A stretch of 64,000 nucleotides of DNA from Dermanyssus gallinae (Eukaryota; Arthropoda; Arachnida; Mesostigmata; Dermanyssidae): NCBI GenBank assembly GCA_003439945.1, contig QVRM01000946.1, positions 303,501-367,500 on the forward strand, given 5' to 3'. The notes under the pieces were generated by a model. That model was not told where the DNA came from. It saw only the letters and a program-made list of their open reading frames with translations, and searched no databases. Both the position numbers and the translations under genes were made by a program. Of the stretch, positions 31,448 to 42,885 are shown one piece after another; the first letter of the stretch is position 1; each line of letters starts with the position of its first letter.

Positions 31448-33041
31448 ACTCTTAGGGCCGATTCTGTGGAACCTAGCCTATGACGGGGTCCTCGAGCTGC
31501 CGGACCTACCGGCGGGTGTTGAGATGGTGGCCTATGCCGATGACTTGGCGCTGGTTATCACGGCACGGGAAACTGGGGCCCTAGAGTATGCCGCTAATGA
31601 AGCCTTGGAGCAGGTGGCAGAGTGGATGGAAGACCATTCTCTAAGACTGGCCCCGCACAAGACGGAAGCAATGTACCTTACAGGCAGGAAGAAAACCCGG
31701 AACATCCGCCTGCGTCTAAACGGTCATCCTGTCAAGCTTGCTCGGACAGCAAAGTATCTCGGAGTGGTGCTCGACAAAGGTCTCAATGGATCGGCGCATA
31801 TCCAGCATGTGGCTGGTAAAGCCCACAAGGTCGCGGCCGGCCTGGCGCGGTTAATGCCCAGAGTCGGCGGCTGCACAGAAGGCAGGCGGCGCCTGCTGGC
31901 CAGTGTAGCAGAGTCGGTAGCGCTATACGCGGCTCCAGTGTGGGCAGACATGGCGCTGAGGACACAAAGAAACAGGAGAACGCTTCGATCGTCACAGCGG
32001 CCGGTAGCCATTCGTGTCTGCCGGGCTTACCGCACGGTGTCGACCGCGGCCCTCTTGGTCCTGTCTAAGATGCTGCCATGGGATCTGCTGGCAAGTGAAC
32101 GGGCCGAAAGATGGAAGGATGGGGATCTAGACTTAACAACGGCTAGATCGAGGACAATCGCCCGGTGGCATGAAGAATGGGCCGCAGTGCAGCCGGGAGA
32201 CCCTCGGAGGCCGCCCGCGGGGAGCTGGACCAGAGACCTCATCCCTGACCTGAAGGCGTGGTACGACTGCAACCACGGTGAGCTGTCTTATGGTACGACA
32301 CAGGTGCTGACCGGGCATGGCCAGTTCCAAACGTACATGGTAAGAATTAACAAGGCGAGTGTCGACATCTGCACGTTATGCAGATCGGGTGAGACGGACG
32401 ATGTCGAGCACACAGTTCTGCGGTGTCCGGCCCTCCAAGAAGCCAGAGACGTAGGTGCGACCACCGTGAGAGGAAAGCCGATCAAGAAGGTTGTAGCACA
32501 CATGCTGACTTCGGCGAAGGCGTGGAGGGAGTCCTGAGCCTTCTTCGAGACTATCATGTCCTTAAAGGTGGCCAAGGAAACTGCCAGGAGAGCTCGTTTC
32601 AACAATAGCCCCCGATCCAGTCGAGAGGGAGCGCCCGTAGGTGACAGGGAAAGAAGGGGAAATAGGCAGCAAAGGCGAACCAGCCTTGGGATTAGGCAGG
32701 GACAGCCAGGGACGCTCCAGGCGATGACTCTCGACGCATCCCCAGGTGGCGGAGCTGTGGAAGGCGTTAACGGTCTGGCTGACGCGTCTGAGCTGCACCA
32801 AGGCAGACATGAGACGACGGATGATGCCAGATTGGAGTAGAATGTAGGAGTTGGTGCAACACCACTCCCATGGATTCGAAGCAATGCCTACGCAGTTACC
32901 GATCCCTGGGGGTGGGGGGGAAGCGGGTTTACTGGGTTTGCGAGTCCCAGACTGGTCACCATGGCTGGGGTGGCGCATGTCCGTCTGGATTCCCGTAATC
33001 CCCCAAAGTAATGCTGAGAGGTTTCAGCAGTAAAAAAAAAA
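31448..33041 (+). mobile_element. 5'-truncated R1-like LINE with poly(A) end
   Basis: Starts within the RT palm (GPILWNLAYDGVL just before the main frame), runs through the end of ORF2 and a 3' UTR of about 490 nt, and ends in a run of ten adenines at about 33032-33041. 5' truncation and a poly(A) tail are typical of target-primed reverse transcription. No target-site duplication was identified by eye. Confidence 0.85.
31524..32537 (+). CDS. R1-like LINE ORF2 C-terminal part (RT motif C to zinc finger), 337 aa
   Basis: Open for 337 codons. It begins at the catalytic YADD (residues 4-7), followed by the RT thumb (LAPHKTEAMYLTG, TAKYLGVVLDKG), the conserved AYRTVSTAALLVLSKMLPWD block and a C-terminal C-x2-C-x9-H-x4-C motif (CTLC from residue 283, ending C301). 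The whole arrangement is that of ORF2 of the R1/I group. The frame is complete from this point to the stop, suggesting a recent insertion, but the endonuclease and most of the RT are absent, so the fragment cannot be active. Confidence 0.85.
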   Translation: MVAYADDLALVITARETGALEYAANEALEQVAEWMEDHSLRLAPHKTEAMYLTGRKKTRNIRLRLNGHPVKLARTAKYLGVVLDKGLNGSAHIQHVAGKAHKVAAGLARLMPRVGGCTEGRRRLLASVAESVALYAAPVWADMALRTQRNRRTLRSSQRPVAIRVCRAYRTVSTAALLVLSKMLPWDLLASERAERWKDGDLDLTTARSRTIARWHEEWAAVQPGDPRRPPAGSWTRDLIPDLKAWYDCNHGELSYGTTQVLTGHGQFQTYMVRINKASVDICTLCRSGETDDVEHTVLRCPALQEARDVGATTVRGKPIKKVVAHMLTSAKAWRES

Positions 33042-36000
33042 GACCAACAACTGTCACCTCTTTCTCGCCATTGTTTGGAACACGTCTTCTAACTACTGCG
33101 TTTCATGGCAGTCGACGCAAGGTAAGTCGCACTGGTGCTAATGCTGTATGTGATGCAACTTGCCCGCCAGGTCCAACGGGATATCGAAAAACGCCCATTC
33201 ATTAGACGGTACAGTGCCTCTTTGTTGCCCGTAGGCTTTTTATAATCGGTTAAGTTCGGTGGTAATTCGAATCAGTTTTTCCCATGTGCACATCAAACTA
33301 AGAACCCGATAGTCACTTTCTAAACTTTACTAACTTTTGCTAATGAGATAAGGTATCTGATCAATGGTGCAATGTTTGAGCCGTTGGTCTCTTGTTATTA
33401 CTTTTGTAGACAGTAAAGTAATGCAGTACAGGACTTTTTGCGGTTGGCAATCATTGATCAAGCATGATCATTTTCTTCTTCGATCCATGCCCAACATTCC
33501 CTCCTAACACATGTATAAGACTAACAAAAGTCTACAATCTTTCCTTCCGACACATACTCATTTTTAACAATACATATGTAACGGAGAGATCTTTAAAGAT
33601 TTCTGTTCGATTGGTTTTGCTGCGTGTGCTGAAGTCTTGTAAACATGTTTTCTAAAAACTCTTCCAAAATGCGTTCCATCTGAACTGAATTTGGTGTTAA
33701 CGTTTAGATCATACAATTGCTTTGTTGCTTGTACCCTTTTTTTGTTACCCGTAACATTTCTTGTAATTACGTGTATGCTTCATATCTCCAGAGAAGGTTG
33801 GCTGTGTTGAGGGCTCTAATTTTAATGTTTGCATCTAAATTCATTGTGGTGATTGATATTTTCTACTTACAGTGACATCAATGCCCGTACTTCTAATGTA
33901 GTAGAACTAATTAGGAGGTAGACTAGTATCTACGATTTTTCGCAAAGCTCGTTTGACTGTTTAAACCTTAGTCTTTCGACATCGGTCGTCATTGGCCGTG
34001 CCGCGTGAGATTCACGCGGTAGTCCGGCGTTTCCAAGAGATATTGTGTTGCGCTAGGGTCGTTTTTGGTACGCTGTTATATCCCTGTGTATTATTTGTAT
34101 TTCCCTGCAGCTATCTGAAATGAGCAGGCGTCATCAAAAAATGTGTTTCTTCCGCTATCGCATTGTATTTGTTGAATGTGTTGTTTACATTACGTTTACA
34201 TTACATTTACTTATTTTATGTTATTATAATGTATTTATTTAATTTGTGATTACGAGCTCTATTGCAGACGTCCATTAAGTTATACAGTTTGCCACTGCAG
34301 CCACATACGGCTTGCGCCCGGGGTTGTGGCAATCTACTGTGCGGCGAAGCAGATGGTGAAAACCGTGCACGCAATCTGTAACGAGCGGCCTAATGGAGCT
34401 CTTGTTTCGCTGAACCTTTGGGGAAGGAATGTTGGTTTTGTGAAGGGTGTTGTTTTCGTAGGTTTCGTACAGACTTTACAGAATGTTTCCTTTTGTGCAG
34501 GAATTTGTCAAACCTCCAAATTCGGCAACGAATGGAGCCGTCCTTGTGTATGTATGGATGCCTCTTATTATATCACCACCCTATTTTGCTCGTATGGTAT
34601 ATGCTTTGACAGTTGTTACTTAGCTAAACGCTAATATGACTATACTTTCTGTATGTTTGTAATAATGTACACTTTTTGCATTCGCCAGCTCTTCTGTTTG
34701 TAGATGCTTTGGAACCCTGATAGGCTCAAGTTTGCTTCTACTTGCCGGTAGCCATCGAATGGATCCGAATAAATGCCGTCGTTCGGACAGTTTTTTTGTT
34801 TTAATTTGAAAACCTGTTCGCATAATTGTGTTCAACGTCGACGCTGTTGGTCTACGTTCAGCTGTGACGCCATTTGCAATGTGTGCTCCAGCTCTATATA
34901 CGTTTGCATATGGCGTTTTGTTTGCCTCTGGTCGTCCTAAGATGGCCCACACAGCCACCAATATCTATTCTGTGGTGCGGGATGTGCCTCGGCTCAACAG
35001 GTCTGCTGGCTTTTCTGCTGAACTTACATAAACCCACCTTGCTCTCCCTGTTAGGGCCAGTATTTTCCGAATACTGTTTGCGATGAACGTGTTCGATCTA
35101 TCCTGTTGATGATATCGAATCTACGCTAACATTGATTAATTATCACGGTGGTATGCAATACTGTTTATCGGCATATTCAAGCGCGTTAGACCTTACTGTT
35201 TTACTTTAGACAAAACTCGTGCACCTAACACCACTTCCGCTAGCTCTAATCTCGGTATGGTCCATGCACCTTTGGTAGGGCCAATCGTCAATTCCGGTGA
35301 ACGTTAAATGCTTGCTGAGGCCTATTCCTTGCTTTGGATATCAGTGAAGTAGGTGTGCTAGAACCATTTCTAAAGAACCTTTTTTTGATACGTAACGCAC
35401 AAAATACTTTGGGCTTGCATCGCTGTATGCGTGAAGCTTGCATTTTTCTATGCCTTCTAGGTTTGGTTCCGGTGTCTCTTGCTATTCGTATTGTAAAACT
35501 AAAATTACCTTTTATTACATAAAACTGAAAACATTATATATTGTGCCCGGTATGCATACTCATGCAAGAAGAAGGTGACTAACCGCCAAATACGCGGATA
35601 CGATCTGATCTTGCGAGCGCTTGCTTGGCCATCTGCCAAGCAAACAACTTGTTAACAAGCCCAAAACAAAAGTCGTCAAATACTTCAACTCTTGTTTTTA
35701 TGCTTTTTTCTATGACTATTGTTTCAGTGCAATGCAAGTAAAAGGTGAGAGTTCATACCATTTTCAGAACATCGTTGATCAATGTTGCTGACAGTCGGTT
35801 GCAGAACAGTCACTCGACCAAACACGATATTAAATTTTTAAGTTATCTATATTATCAAGATGTGACATTAGGTAACAGGTACTTCTTTTTTTTCTAAAAA
35901 AATATCGTATATAGAAGGTGGGATAAATAGTCCCCGTGATGCACATCATCCACTCTGTCGAACGGACTATTTTAGTAAAATAAACGCAATAAAACTTCAA

Positions 36001-36137
36001 CCATTTTGGTCATCCCCAAAAGCTGTGTATATGGGTGGTGTGTATGGTATCCCCAAAAGCGGTGCATATGGTAGACCCATAGATGGTGAATAGTGATAAG
36101 CAAGTCTAAGTTAGCGGTATGAAATAAGAATTTATTT
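33042..36137. other. No recognised gene (about 3.1 kb)
   Basis: Low-complexity-free, A+T-moderate sequence without a domain I recognise. ORFs of 60-113 residues (for example 34828-35031 +, with AMCAPALYTFAYGVLFASG) have hydrophobic stretches, but no splice-site context or homologous partner supports a gene. Confidence 0.4.
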
Positions 36138-37175
36138 AAGTGGGTATTTCAGGCAATGTTCGAGGCGGCTCGTGACGATATAGCGACTGGACTTCAAGCT
36201 TCATCGCCTGGTCCCGATAGACTAGCCTGCCAGAGGGCCTGGGCCGAGAAGGCTCACGAAGCTTCGCTTAGTTCGCTGCTTGAAGAATGCAGGGATGACC
36301 AGGACAAGGCACGCCTTTTAGCTGTTGCTCGCCCAGGAGCAAGCGACTGGTTGCATGCACTACCCGCTGACTCACTGGGTACCCGCCTTGATGACCAATC
36401 CACCCGGATATGCGTTGGCCTTAGATTGGGGGCTGATTTGGTTGAGCCACACAGATGCTCTTGTGGCGAGCCCGTTGGGCGACTCGCCAGACACGGCCTG
36501 TCTTGCGCTCACGCAGCGGGCCGGCGCCCAAGACACACTGCCCTCAATGAAATGCTTGCAAGATCGCTGCGGAGGGCGGGGATTCCGTGCGTCCTGGAAC
36601 CACCTGGGCTTTCAAGAGACGACGGTAAGCGCCCCGACGGTATGACTTTGATACCCTTCTATAAGGGTCGTTCCCTGGTGTGGGATGCGACGGTGACCGA
36701 CTCTCTGACCCCTTCCCTTGTCGGTCCCGGCGCGTCCCGCCCGGGGACTGCCGTTACGCGAGCTGAGACCTCAAAGATGAGAAAGTATGCGGACCTAAGT
36801 CGGGCGCACCACTTTTCGCCATTCGCGTTCGAGACGATGGGTGGCCCTGGGCCCCTCACGGTAACATTGATCTCTCGGGTTGGCGACGCATTACGGCAGG
36901 CGACAATGGACAAGAGGGCGCACGCCTTCTTCTCCCAGCGACTGTCCCTGGAGATCCAAAGAGGTAGCGCGACCTCAGTGCTCGGAACTATGAGAGACTG
37001 GATGGACCCGGACCTTCGTGCCAGGGGGCGGGCAGGACTTCCTCACGGGCATGAGCGATAGAGCGACTACGGCGCGCAGAAGGAGCAACTAAGTCGACGA
37101 GCAGCAACGCCGTGAAGCATTTGATATATTCTTCTAAATTATAATGAAATAAATTGACATAATAAGTGGGTATTT
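36138..37175 (+). mobile_element. 5'-truncated LINE with C-terminal restriction-like endonuclease, intact 12-bp TSD
   Basis: AAGTGGGTATTT occurs at 36138-36149 and again at 37164-37175, bracketing the inserted sequence. The insert consists of the 3' part of an ORF and a ~120-nt 3' UTR ending ATGAAATAAATTGACATAAT. A similar 3' end (AATGAATAATGTAATTGAC on the minus strand) closes the 42.5-kb copy, defining the family's 3' terminus. Confidence 0.88.
36156..37061 (+). CDS. RLE-type LINE protein, C-terminal fragment with PD-(D/E)xK-like domain, 301 aa
   Basis: After about 90 residues of post-RT sequence there is a zinc-binding-like cluster, CSCGEPVGRLARHGLSC, then GRRPRHTALNEM, followed by KRPDGMTLIPF and SLVWDATVTDS. 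Cys-His cluster, R-x-x-x-H and P-D...D in this order are the layout of the restriction-like endonuclease of R2/NeSL/R4-type LINEs, which nicks target DNA. Two other copies in this window (minus 42.9-43.4 kb and 47.2-47.5 kb) keep the same motifs. The assignment to a named clade is uncertain. The ORF is open throughout, but all of the RT is missing. Confidence 0.8.
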   Translation: MFEAARDDIATGLQASSPGPDRLACQRAWAEKAHEASLSSLLEECRDDQDKARLLAVARPGASDWLHALPADSLGTRLDDQSTRICVGLRLGADLVEPHRCSCGEPVGRLARHGLSCAHAAGRRPRHTALNEMLARSLRRAGIPCVLEPPGLSRDDGKRPDGMTLIPFYKGRSLVWDATVTDSLTPSLVGPGASRPGTAVTRAETSKMRKYADLSRAHHFSPFAFETMGGPGPLTVTLISRVGDALRQATMDKRAHAFFSQRLSLEIQRGSATSVLGTMRDWMDPDLRARGRAGLPHGHER

Positions 37176-38910
37176 TAACTTTCTCGATACCATAAGACGG
37201 TGTGTAGCATTGCGACAGAGGCCGTTAGTTCTCAGCATGCATCTCCTTTTGTGATAAGACTCAGTATACAAATGTCGGACACAACGTCGTCTTTAAATGC
37301 TTTTTCAAGAATGAGTCTCAGTGGCTCGGATAAAAATAACGCAAACGATTTATAAAATGTTAGAGTAATGCCTTTGGATGTAAGGCAAGGTCTTCGGCTT
37401 GAGACCAAATATAAGTTAAAATAGTGTATACTAAGAGAAAATTACCGGGTCGTCGCGATTTTTTCCGAAGGTTATTTGCCAGTGAAGTACTCGGACCAGA
37501 TAAACAGAACAAGGTAGAAAAACAAGCGGTGCATGTTTAGCGAGAACCGTGCGGCTTTTTGTGGGTCAGTAGAGACCACTATAGGACCTTATGCAGCAAG
37601 GGCGGAGGAAACGCAGTACGCTTCGGTGGGTACTGGGCGCGAGAAATGCAAGCAAGAAAATACGTAATGTATAGTCTGAACTCGATGACGTTTATGAGTC
37701 TACACTGGTCAGCCTGCGGCGCAAACGTATTCCGTTGGAGTAAATAAAAATCGACAAGTTTTGTATACATGACATTGACATCCGAACAGTCCATAAACAG
37801 CTAGCCTATACTTCATCACATCATCTAGATGACTCGCAGAAGGGCGACCTTCATCCTTTTAAACAGCGTAGGTAGAACACTCAAGGGCAATTATTTTACT
37901 TAACGCACATACAATGACAAAATGTAAGATATGATGATCAAGGGAGAAAAAGATCAAATGCAGACCCGGACGCGTGAGTGAACGAGCGAATTAGCTCGGA
38001 AAGCCGCTTCCCCTGACTTCGAATTTGTCACCCGAACGAGACGTATAACAGCAGCCATAACCAACTCTGTCTTGTTTACCGAAGTCAACAGAAATGTATT
38101 CACTTAATAAGCTAAAGTCAGCGCTTAAGATACCTAGCAAACGCGTGACGAGTCCGTCATGCAGGTCTGTTGTAAACAACACTATATGTTTATTTATAAA
38201 CCATGTCTCACACATTTTGAACCAACGTCAAAGTCATAAATCAAATAACAAACTTAAAGTGCATCAATGGCAGTTGATCGAGAATAGGGACAACGTGACA
38301 ACATTTCACATATTCCGCTGCACCATATCCGCGCGAGACAACTCCAATTCCATTCCGGGACGTTTCAAACAAAACACGCATACCACGATGTCTATGGTGG
38401 GTCAAAAGTGATAGCCGGCAACGGAGCAGTGAAGGGTCAACACAGTGCAAGCAAGAAGTCAGTCACAGAATGTGGGTTCAGCACAAACTGCCTAATAACT
38501 TGAAAGAGCTGTGGAAAGCAAATAAAGCACCAGTTTTTACGCGATCGTATAATAGAGGCAAACCGTAGCACAAGCAAAACACTCGTACTGCAGATCCAGA
38601 TATGGACACGTCCGTTCACAATGCAGTGAACAGCTGTTTTTAGTGTGATTGAGTTTAGATCTATGTTTTATGCACCAATAGTAAGCGTTTCATCTCAACC
38701 TAACCTTCCTTACCAAATATTCTGAAGCAAAATACTTTTGAAGCATGACCTGTTACCGGTGTTATTACGGCATACCTAAGCGAGGAAAAAGTTATGCCTT
38801 TTCATGTTTCTTAGCAGCTGTCTTATGAATGATTGCCGGAGCGTAGTAACTCGATTGCTTTGCTGATTGCAACTCTGGGTATGTCTTTCTGTTGGTTTCA
38901 CAGTACGCTT
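37176..38910. other. No recognised gene
   Basis: Only short ORFs without recognisable motifs on either strand. Confidence 0.4.
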
Positions 38911-38917
38911 TACATTG

Positions 38918-39295
38918 CTAATTAAACGAAATTACGGTAATTGGTATGTGTACATAATTCGTGGTAATATTTCGTAAAACGTACGAGTTAGTAGCCCATT
39001 CCGCTAGTGTGAATTGCCCCAAGGCATAAATCTTAGTGATAAAGTGGTCTACAAGGCTTTTCGCCTCATCAGTTGTGCTTGTTCCGGTATTTACGTCATC
39101 GACGTAGATATTATCACTAATATCCTCGATAATGTGCAACGGATCCAGGTTAACTTTTGCTTGTTTTTGGTACTGCAACCCGGCACAACGTGCCAGCCAC
39201 GGTTTAACATTATTCGTCGACCACGGAACTAGAATAAAATAACTTTTGTTTAAAAAAAAAATGGTTATGCCTTCTTGTATCAAATTTTTACGCAC
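38918..39295 (-). pseudogene. Pao/BEL-type LTR retrotransposon RT fragment
   Basis: Open for 125 codons. It contains NIYVDDVNTGTSTTDEAKSL, the catalytic Y-V-D-D region in the form found in Pao/BEL polymerases, followed by LGQFTLAEWATNS, equivalent to the family's F-x-L-x-K-W-x-S/T-N block. Only this part of the polymerase is present; no LTRs, integrase or protease were recognised nearby. Confidence 0.7.
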
Positions 39296-39440
39296 GCGGG
39301 CTTAGGACGGCACAGCCGAGCAAAATTTATTTGTTATGAGCATTTGCGGCGTGATGTCTTTGTTTGTTGAAGGAAATTTAAAGTGAATGAACCGGATTCT
39401 ATCATATTGCGACACGTTAGTGGTGACGTTTGTCGTACAG
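39215..39440. repeat. Dispersed repeat, copy 1
   Basis: Shares CACGCACGCGGGCTTAGGAC and GTGAATGAACCGGATTC blocks with 40290-40490 in the same orientation. It partly overlaps the end of the Pao/BEL fragment. Confidence 0.8.
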
Positions 39441-40289
39441 GAAAGCATATTTGTCACCTTTGTAAGATTAATCACAGCGAAACACTCAATACATTCCGTG
39501 GCGTGGGAGCTCAGTATCACGCTCGGTTTAGCCCAGGTTTCCTTCTGAGGAATGCCAGCACAGGGATTTAGAGAGATACAAATTATTTAATAATAAAGAC
39601 ATTATATATATAGAAATGTTACGAGAAACGAACACCTAAAATCAAATAGCCCGAGCCACTGACGAGGTCTCTGATTCTGCTTCTGATCTTGGTTTTAGTC
39701 ACCCAGTTACCACAATATTATACAGTGTTGCGCAATACTTGCGCAAATGTTTTTTATGCGTAGTAAGTTGTACTTACCTTGGCAGACCAACGGTTATTTG
39801 AAAATACTATTAGTGTTTTGCCCTTTGTGTCTGCATCTGCACAACTTCCTCACCTCCATTGCCGTTAAACGTCATATTAAAACCAAAACAGAAGCAATTA
39901 CAAACTAAATTGACAAATCAGAGGTTTGCACATGACAACAACGTTTTGTTTCGGCTACGCAGTATTTCAGAAAGTCGAGCACATACTGGGTTGGACGGCC
40001 AACCGGGCACTAGTATGAAAAAAACAGTCTGGTCAGTTCTCTCTTTTTAAACCCACAGGGGTAACATCACTACCATCGAGTTATCAAAAAAAAACTTTTC
40101 TTTATAGCCAAGTGAGAAATTTCACACTAATGACATTTTGTTTGGTCTACCAAAGCACAGGCAGAATATAACTCGCAACTCAACTGACCAGCATTGCCTT
40201 TCAGTCCACCAGCGTTCCCACATTATTGTAGTGTTGTGCAAATTCTGATTTTTTTCATTTACAGCAAATTTACAGTAAGTAAAAAATAA

Positions 40290-40490
40290 TTCGGTTTTGC
40301 CTTTTTATATAAAATGTCCACGCACGCGGGCTTAGGACGGCATAACCAAGCATTTGTTATCAGCATTTGCCGTGTAGTTGTTAACAGCATTCGCCGCGTG
40401 ATGTCTAAACTGAATTTGCTTGTTAAAAGAAATTTGGAGTGAATGAACCGGATTCCTTACTATTGCAACACGTAATTTACCTCGACCGAC
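40290..40490. repeat. Dispersed repeat, copy 2
   Basis: Second copy of 39215-39440 with an insertion of about 35 nt (AGCATTTGCCGTGTAGTTGT region, itself a partial tandem duplication). Weaker similarity also links about 39640-39740 with 40150-40250. Confidence 0.75.
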
Positions 40491-40514
40491 AAACGTTGGT
40501 CTAAATTAGCGGCC

Positions 40515-40605
40515 TGATTTGTGGTATTGCGGCGTGCCTGAGTATCTAGTGCGCAATATCTCCCTTGCTTCTGGTGTAGTCGATCGCAGGTTCGATCCTG
40601 GATGT
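40515..40605 (+). other. Possible tRNA-derived sequence (B-box-like)
   Basis: GCAGGTTCGATCCTG contains a perfect RNA polymerase III B-box core, GGTTCGATCC. A convincing A-box and cloverleaf were not found, so this is at most a decayed tRNA or SINE head. Confidence 0.25.
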
Positions 40606-40925
40606 GGATATATTTCTTTCGCTCGAACATGTCGGAAGTGCATATGTTATGCAGTAGAAATAAGATTACATACATCGGTGGCGCTTTTGGACGCTGTTTG
40701 GCCTTTCCACCCTGTTACAAGGACTTGTCGTTAAAAAAGCCCACTTAGAAATGCCACACTTCCGAAGCGCAAAAGTTCAGAAAGTTTCCACAAAAGTGCC
40801 AAAGCGAGGGGCAAGCCTATTGAACCCTAGAATATGACAGCATGAAAATACCTATGACAGGTATCCGGAAAAAAATCTCTTCTCTGGCGTTCAGAAGTTT
40901 TTGTCTAAGATGCAGTTCCGCGTCA

Positions 40926-40946
40926 CACACACACACACACACACAA
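40926..40946. repeat. (CA)n array
   Basis: About ten CA units. Confidence 0.95.
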
Positions 40947-41305
40947 ACTGGGTGAGTCCGACCGTGGTTGGTAGAAAAATATTTTGGTGTAACTTCATTA
41001 CGTCGGCGTTTTGATGTTTGCACCTGCCTGTATTTGCTTCCAAATCAACTGCGATACCTGTCGTCTGCATGACAAGGATGTTGAAGAACCTGTGTCGATG
41101 AACACGCCGCTCGCTAACACCAACAATGATACGAATCGAACTAATTGAAAAACCTGCTCTCGATTAGACAGACCAACGGACGCTCTCTGTTATGTGCGAC
41201 TAAGTCTATCAGTTTGTATACGACCCTTGGTTAGGCGATAACGAAGCACGTCAGGCAGCCTGCCTGACAGGTTAAGAATACGACTAAGTAATAGAATACG
41301 ACTAC

Positions 41306-41308
41306 TTT

Positions 41309-41344
<36 letters not shown>

Positions 41345-41345
41345 A
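41306..41345. repeat. (CTA)n array
   Basis: About twelve ACT/CTA units, 50 nt before the possible membrane-protein ORF, hence in its 5' leader if that gene is real. Confidence 0.95.
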
Positions 41346-41394
41346 ACTCAACTACTGCCCATGAGAGACCAAGCAGCAGCAGCAGCAGAACAAG

Positions 41395-41673
41395 ATGACT
41401 ACAGTGACTCACTCGACGCAATGGCGTGGCACGACATGTCTGGTCGTTGTTTGCACGCTGGTTCTGCTGTTTGTTCTGAGTGTAAGCGGCTTGATTCTTT
41501 CACAAGTCATTACGGTGTTTCAAAGACCCCCTCCGACTGGCCCGACTCCCTGGCCTTTCACTCCCACTACGTGGCCAGATGTGAGCGAGACCACGGTCGA
41601 TACGACTACTGAAGCAACAACGAATCCAACAACGGTCGAACGACTACCAACACAACAAATAACTGACTACTAA
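41395..41673 (+). CDS. Possible single-pass membrane protein, 92 aa
   Basis: Not a family I recognise. ATG in the context AAGATGA begins a 92-residue frame with one hydrophobic segment (residues 16-40, CLVVVCTLVLLFVLS and on) followed by a Pro/Thr-rich, probably extracellular stretch (residues 43-90) with repeated TT and TTE/TTV, as in O-glycosylated stalks. The layout is that of a type II membrane protein. A GTAAGC inside the hydrophobic segment (41480) is a possible splice donor, so this may instead be the first exon of a larger gene. Thr-rich composition partly follows from ACA/ACG triplet repeats, which lowers confidence. Confidence 0.35.
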   Translation: MTTVTHSTQWRGTTCLVVVCTLVLLFVLSVSGLILSQVITVFQRPPPTGPTPWPFTPTTWPDVSETTVDTTTEATTNPTTVERLPTQQITDY

Positions 41674-41689
41674 TTTATGGTATTGATTG

Positions 41690-42469
41690 GTTTCTCCCAT
41701 TGCCATCTCTGTACCTGGAAATGTGGATGTTTCGCGCAAAGTAAGCACCACTAGTATTTAACACGTGTTTGCTAAGACACTTATGCGCCTCCTCGACCAG
41801 CAGGCATAACGAACGAACGAACATGAACCGGGTAGCTGTGATACCAAACACCGGACATCCCGAGTGCTACAGCACTACAACAAAAAGAGAGCAAAACTTC
41901 CGTTTGTGTTGTATATCGACACCTGCAAAGTAGACCTTTGCCCTGTTGTGCCGCCCTCTTTCATATTATCTCCGGTCACTCACCCAAACACTACATCGAC
42001 CTCTAGCATTTAGCTGGTTTATTTTTTTGCTTTGTACTTTTGCTAGCGCCAACAGCGTATCTCGTAGACGAGGTGCCGAGCCTGCGCGAAAAAGTGCGGC
42101 TTTATTTTTTCTGTGGTAACAAATGCATAATACCTTAGTCTTTATTCTACCCTATTTGTGTGACAAAGTACTATACGCCGAAACATATAGTCTCCATGCG
42201 ATTCACAATTATGCACATAGCGCAGCGCAATACTGGACCATATATGTCTGACTGAAGCCTCGTGTACAAATTTACAGTAATAAAGCCAATCATGCGGGCA
42301 TGTTTTAGATTTTAGTTGGCCCTCATCTCTGCCTCAAGTCTGGCTTCTAAACATTTGTTTCTTTTATGAGAGAATTCCTTATATCAGTCTTTGCACTCTT
42401 AATTGGTTTCGAATGTTTTACACTTGCGTTTGACCGGACTTTATTGCGTTTCCTCTACAACAGATGCGT

Positions 42470-42470
<1 letters not shown>
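41690..42470. other. No recognised gene
   Basis: Nothing recognisable on either strand between the possible membrane-protein ORF and the TA array. Confidence 0.4.

Positions 42471-42473
<3 letters not shown>

Positions 42474-42517
<44 letters not shown>
42474..42517. repeat. (TA)n array
   Basis: About 44 nt of TA immediately beyond the 3' end of the minus-strand LINE copy. Confidence 0.97.
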
Positions 42518-42518
<1 letters not shown>

Positions 42519-42885
42519 CTTTTATGCAAAAATGCAGTCAATTACATTATTCATTGTAATCAATCACTAACGGTGGGAACATGACAGTTGGATCCCTGCA
42601 AACGTGTGCACATTTACGAAGGGTCCAATATAGGGGCCAGCCATCTCTGGAGGGTTCCCCGGACCGAGGCTGCGTTGCCCCGTTGCACGTCCAGCGACAG
42701 GCGCTGTCTATGAAAATCTTCCGCTCGTTGGCGCCGGCTAGATCTAGTTGCTTCCCGACCTTCTGTAGCAAACCGCAAAATAGAGGACACGCCTAACAAT
42801 ACAATTTTGTGGTGTCTGGAATGGGCCTCTCAGCGTGCGAGTCTATCTAGGGACCCTTGGAATAATCAAACAGCTCATGATTAAG

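Noticed and set aside
32288..32978. Minus-strand ORFs of 138-198 residues over the R1-like LINE
   Set aside because: They are shadows of the G+C-rich + strand ORF2 and its 3' UTR.
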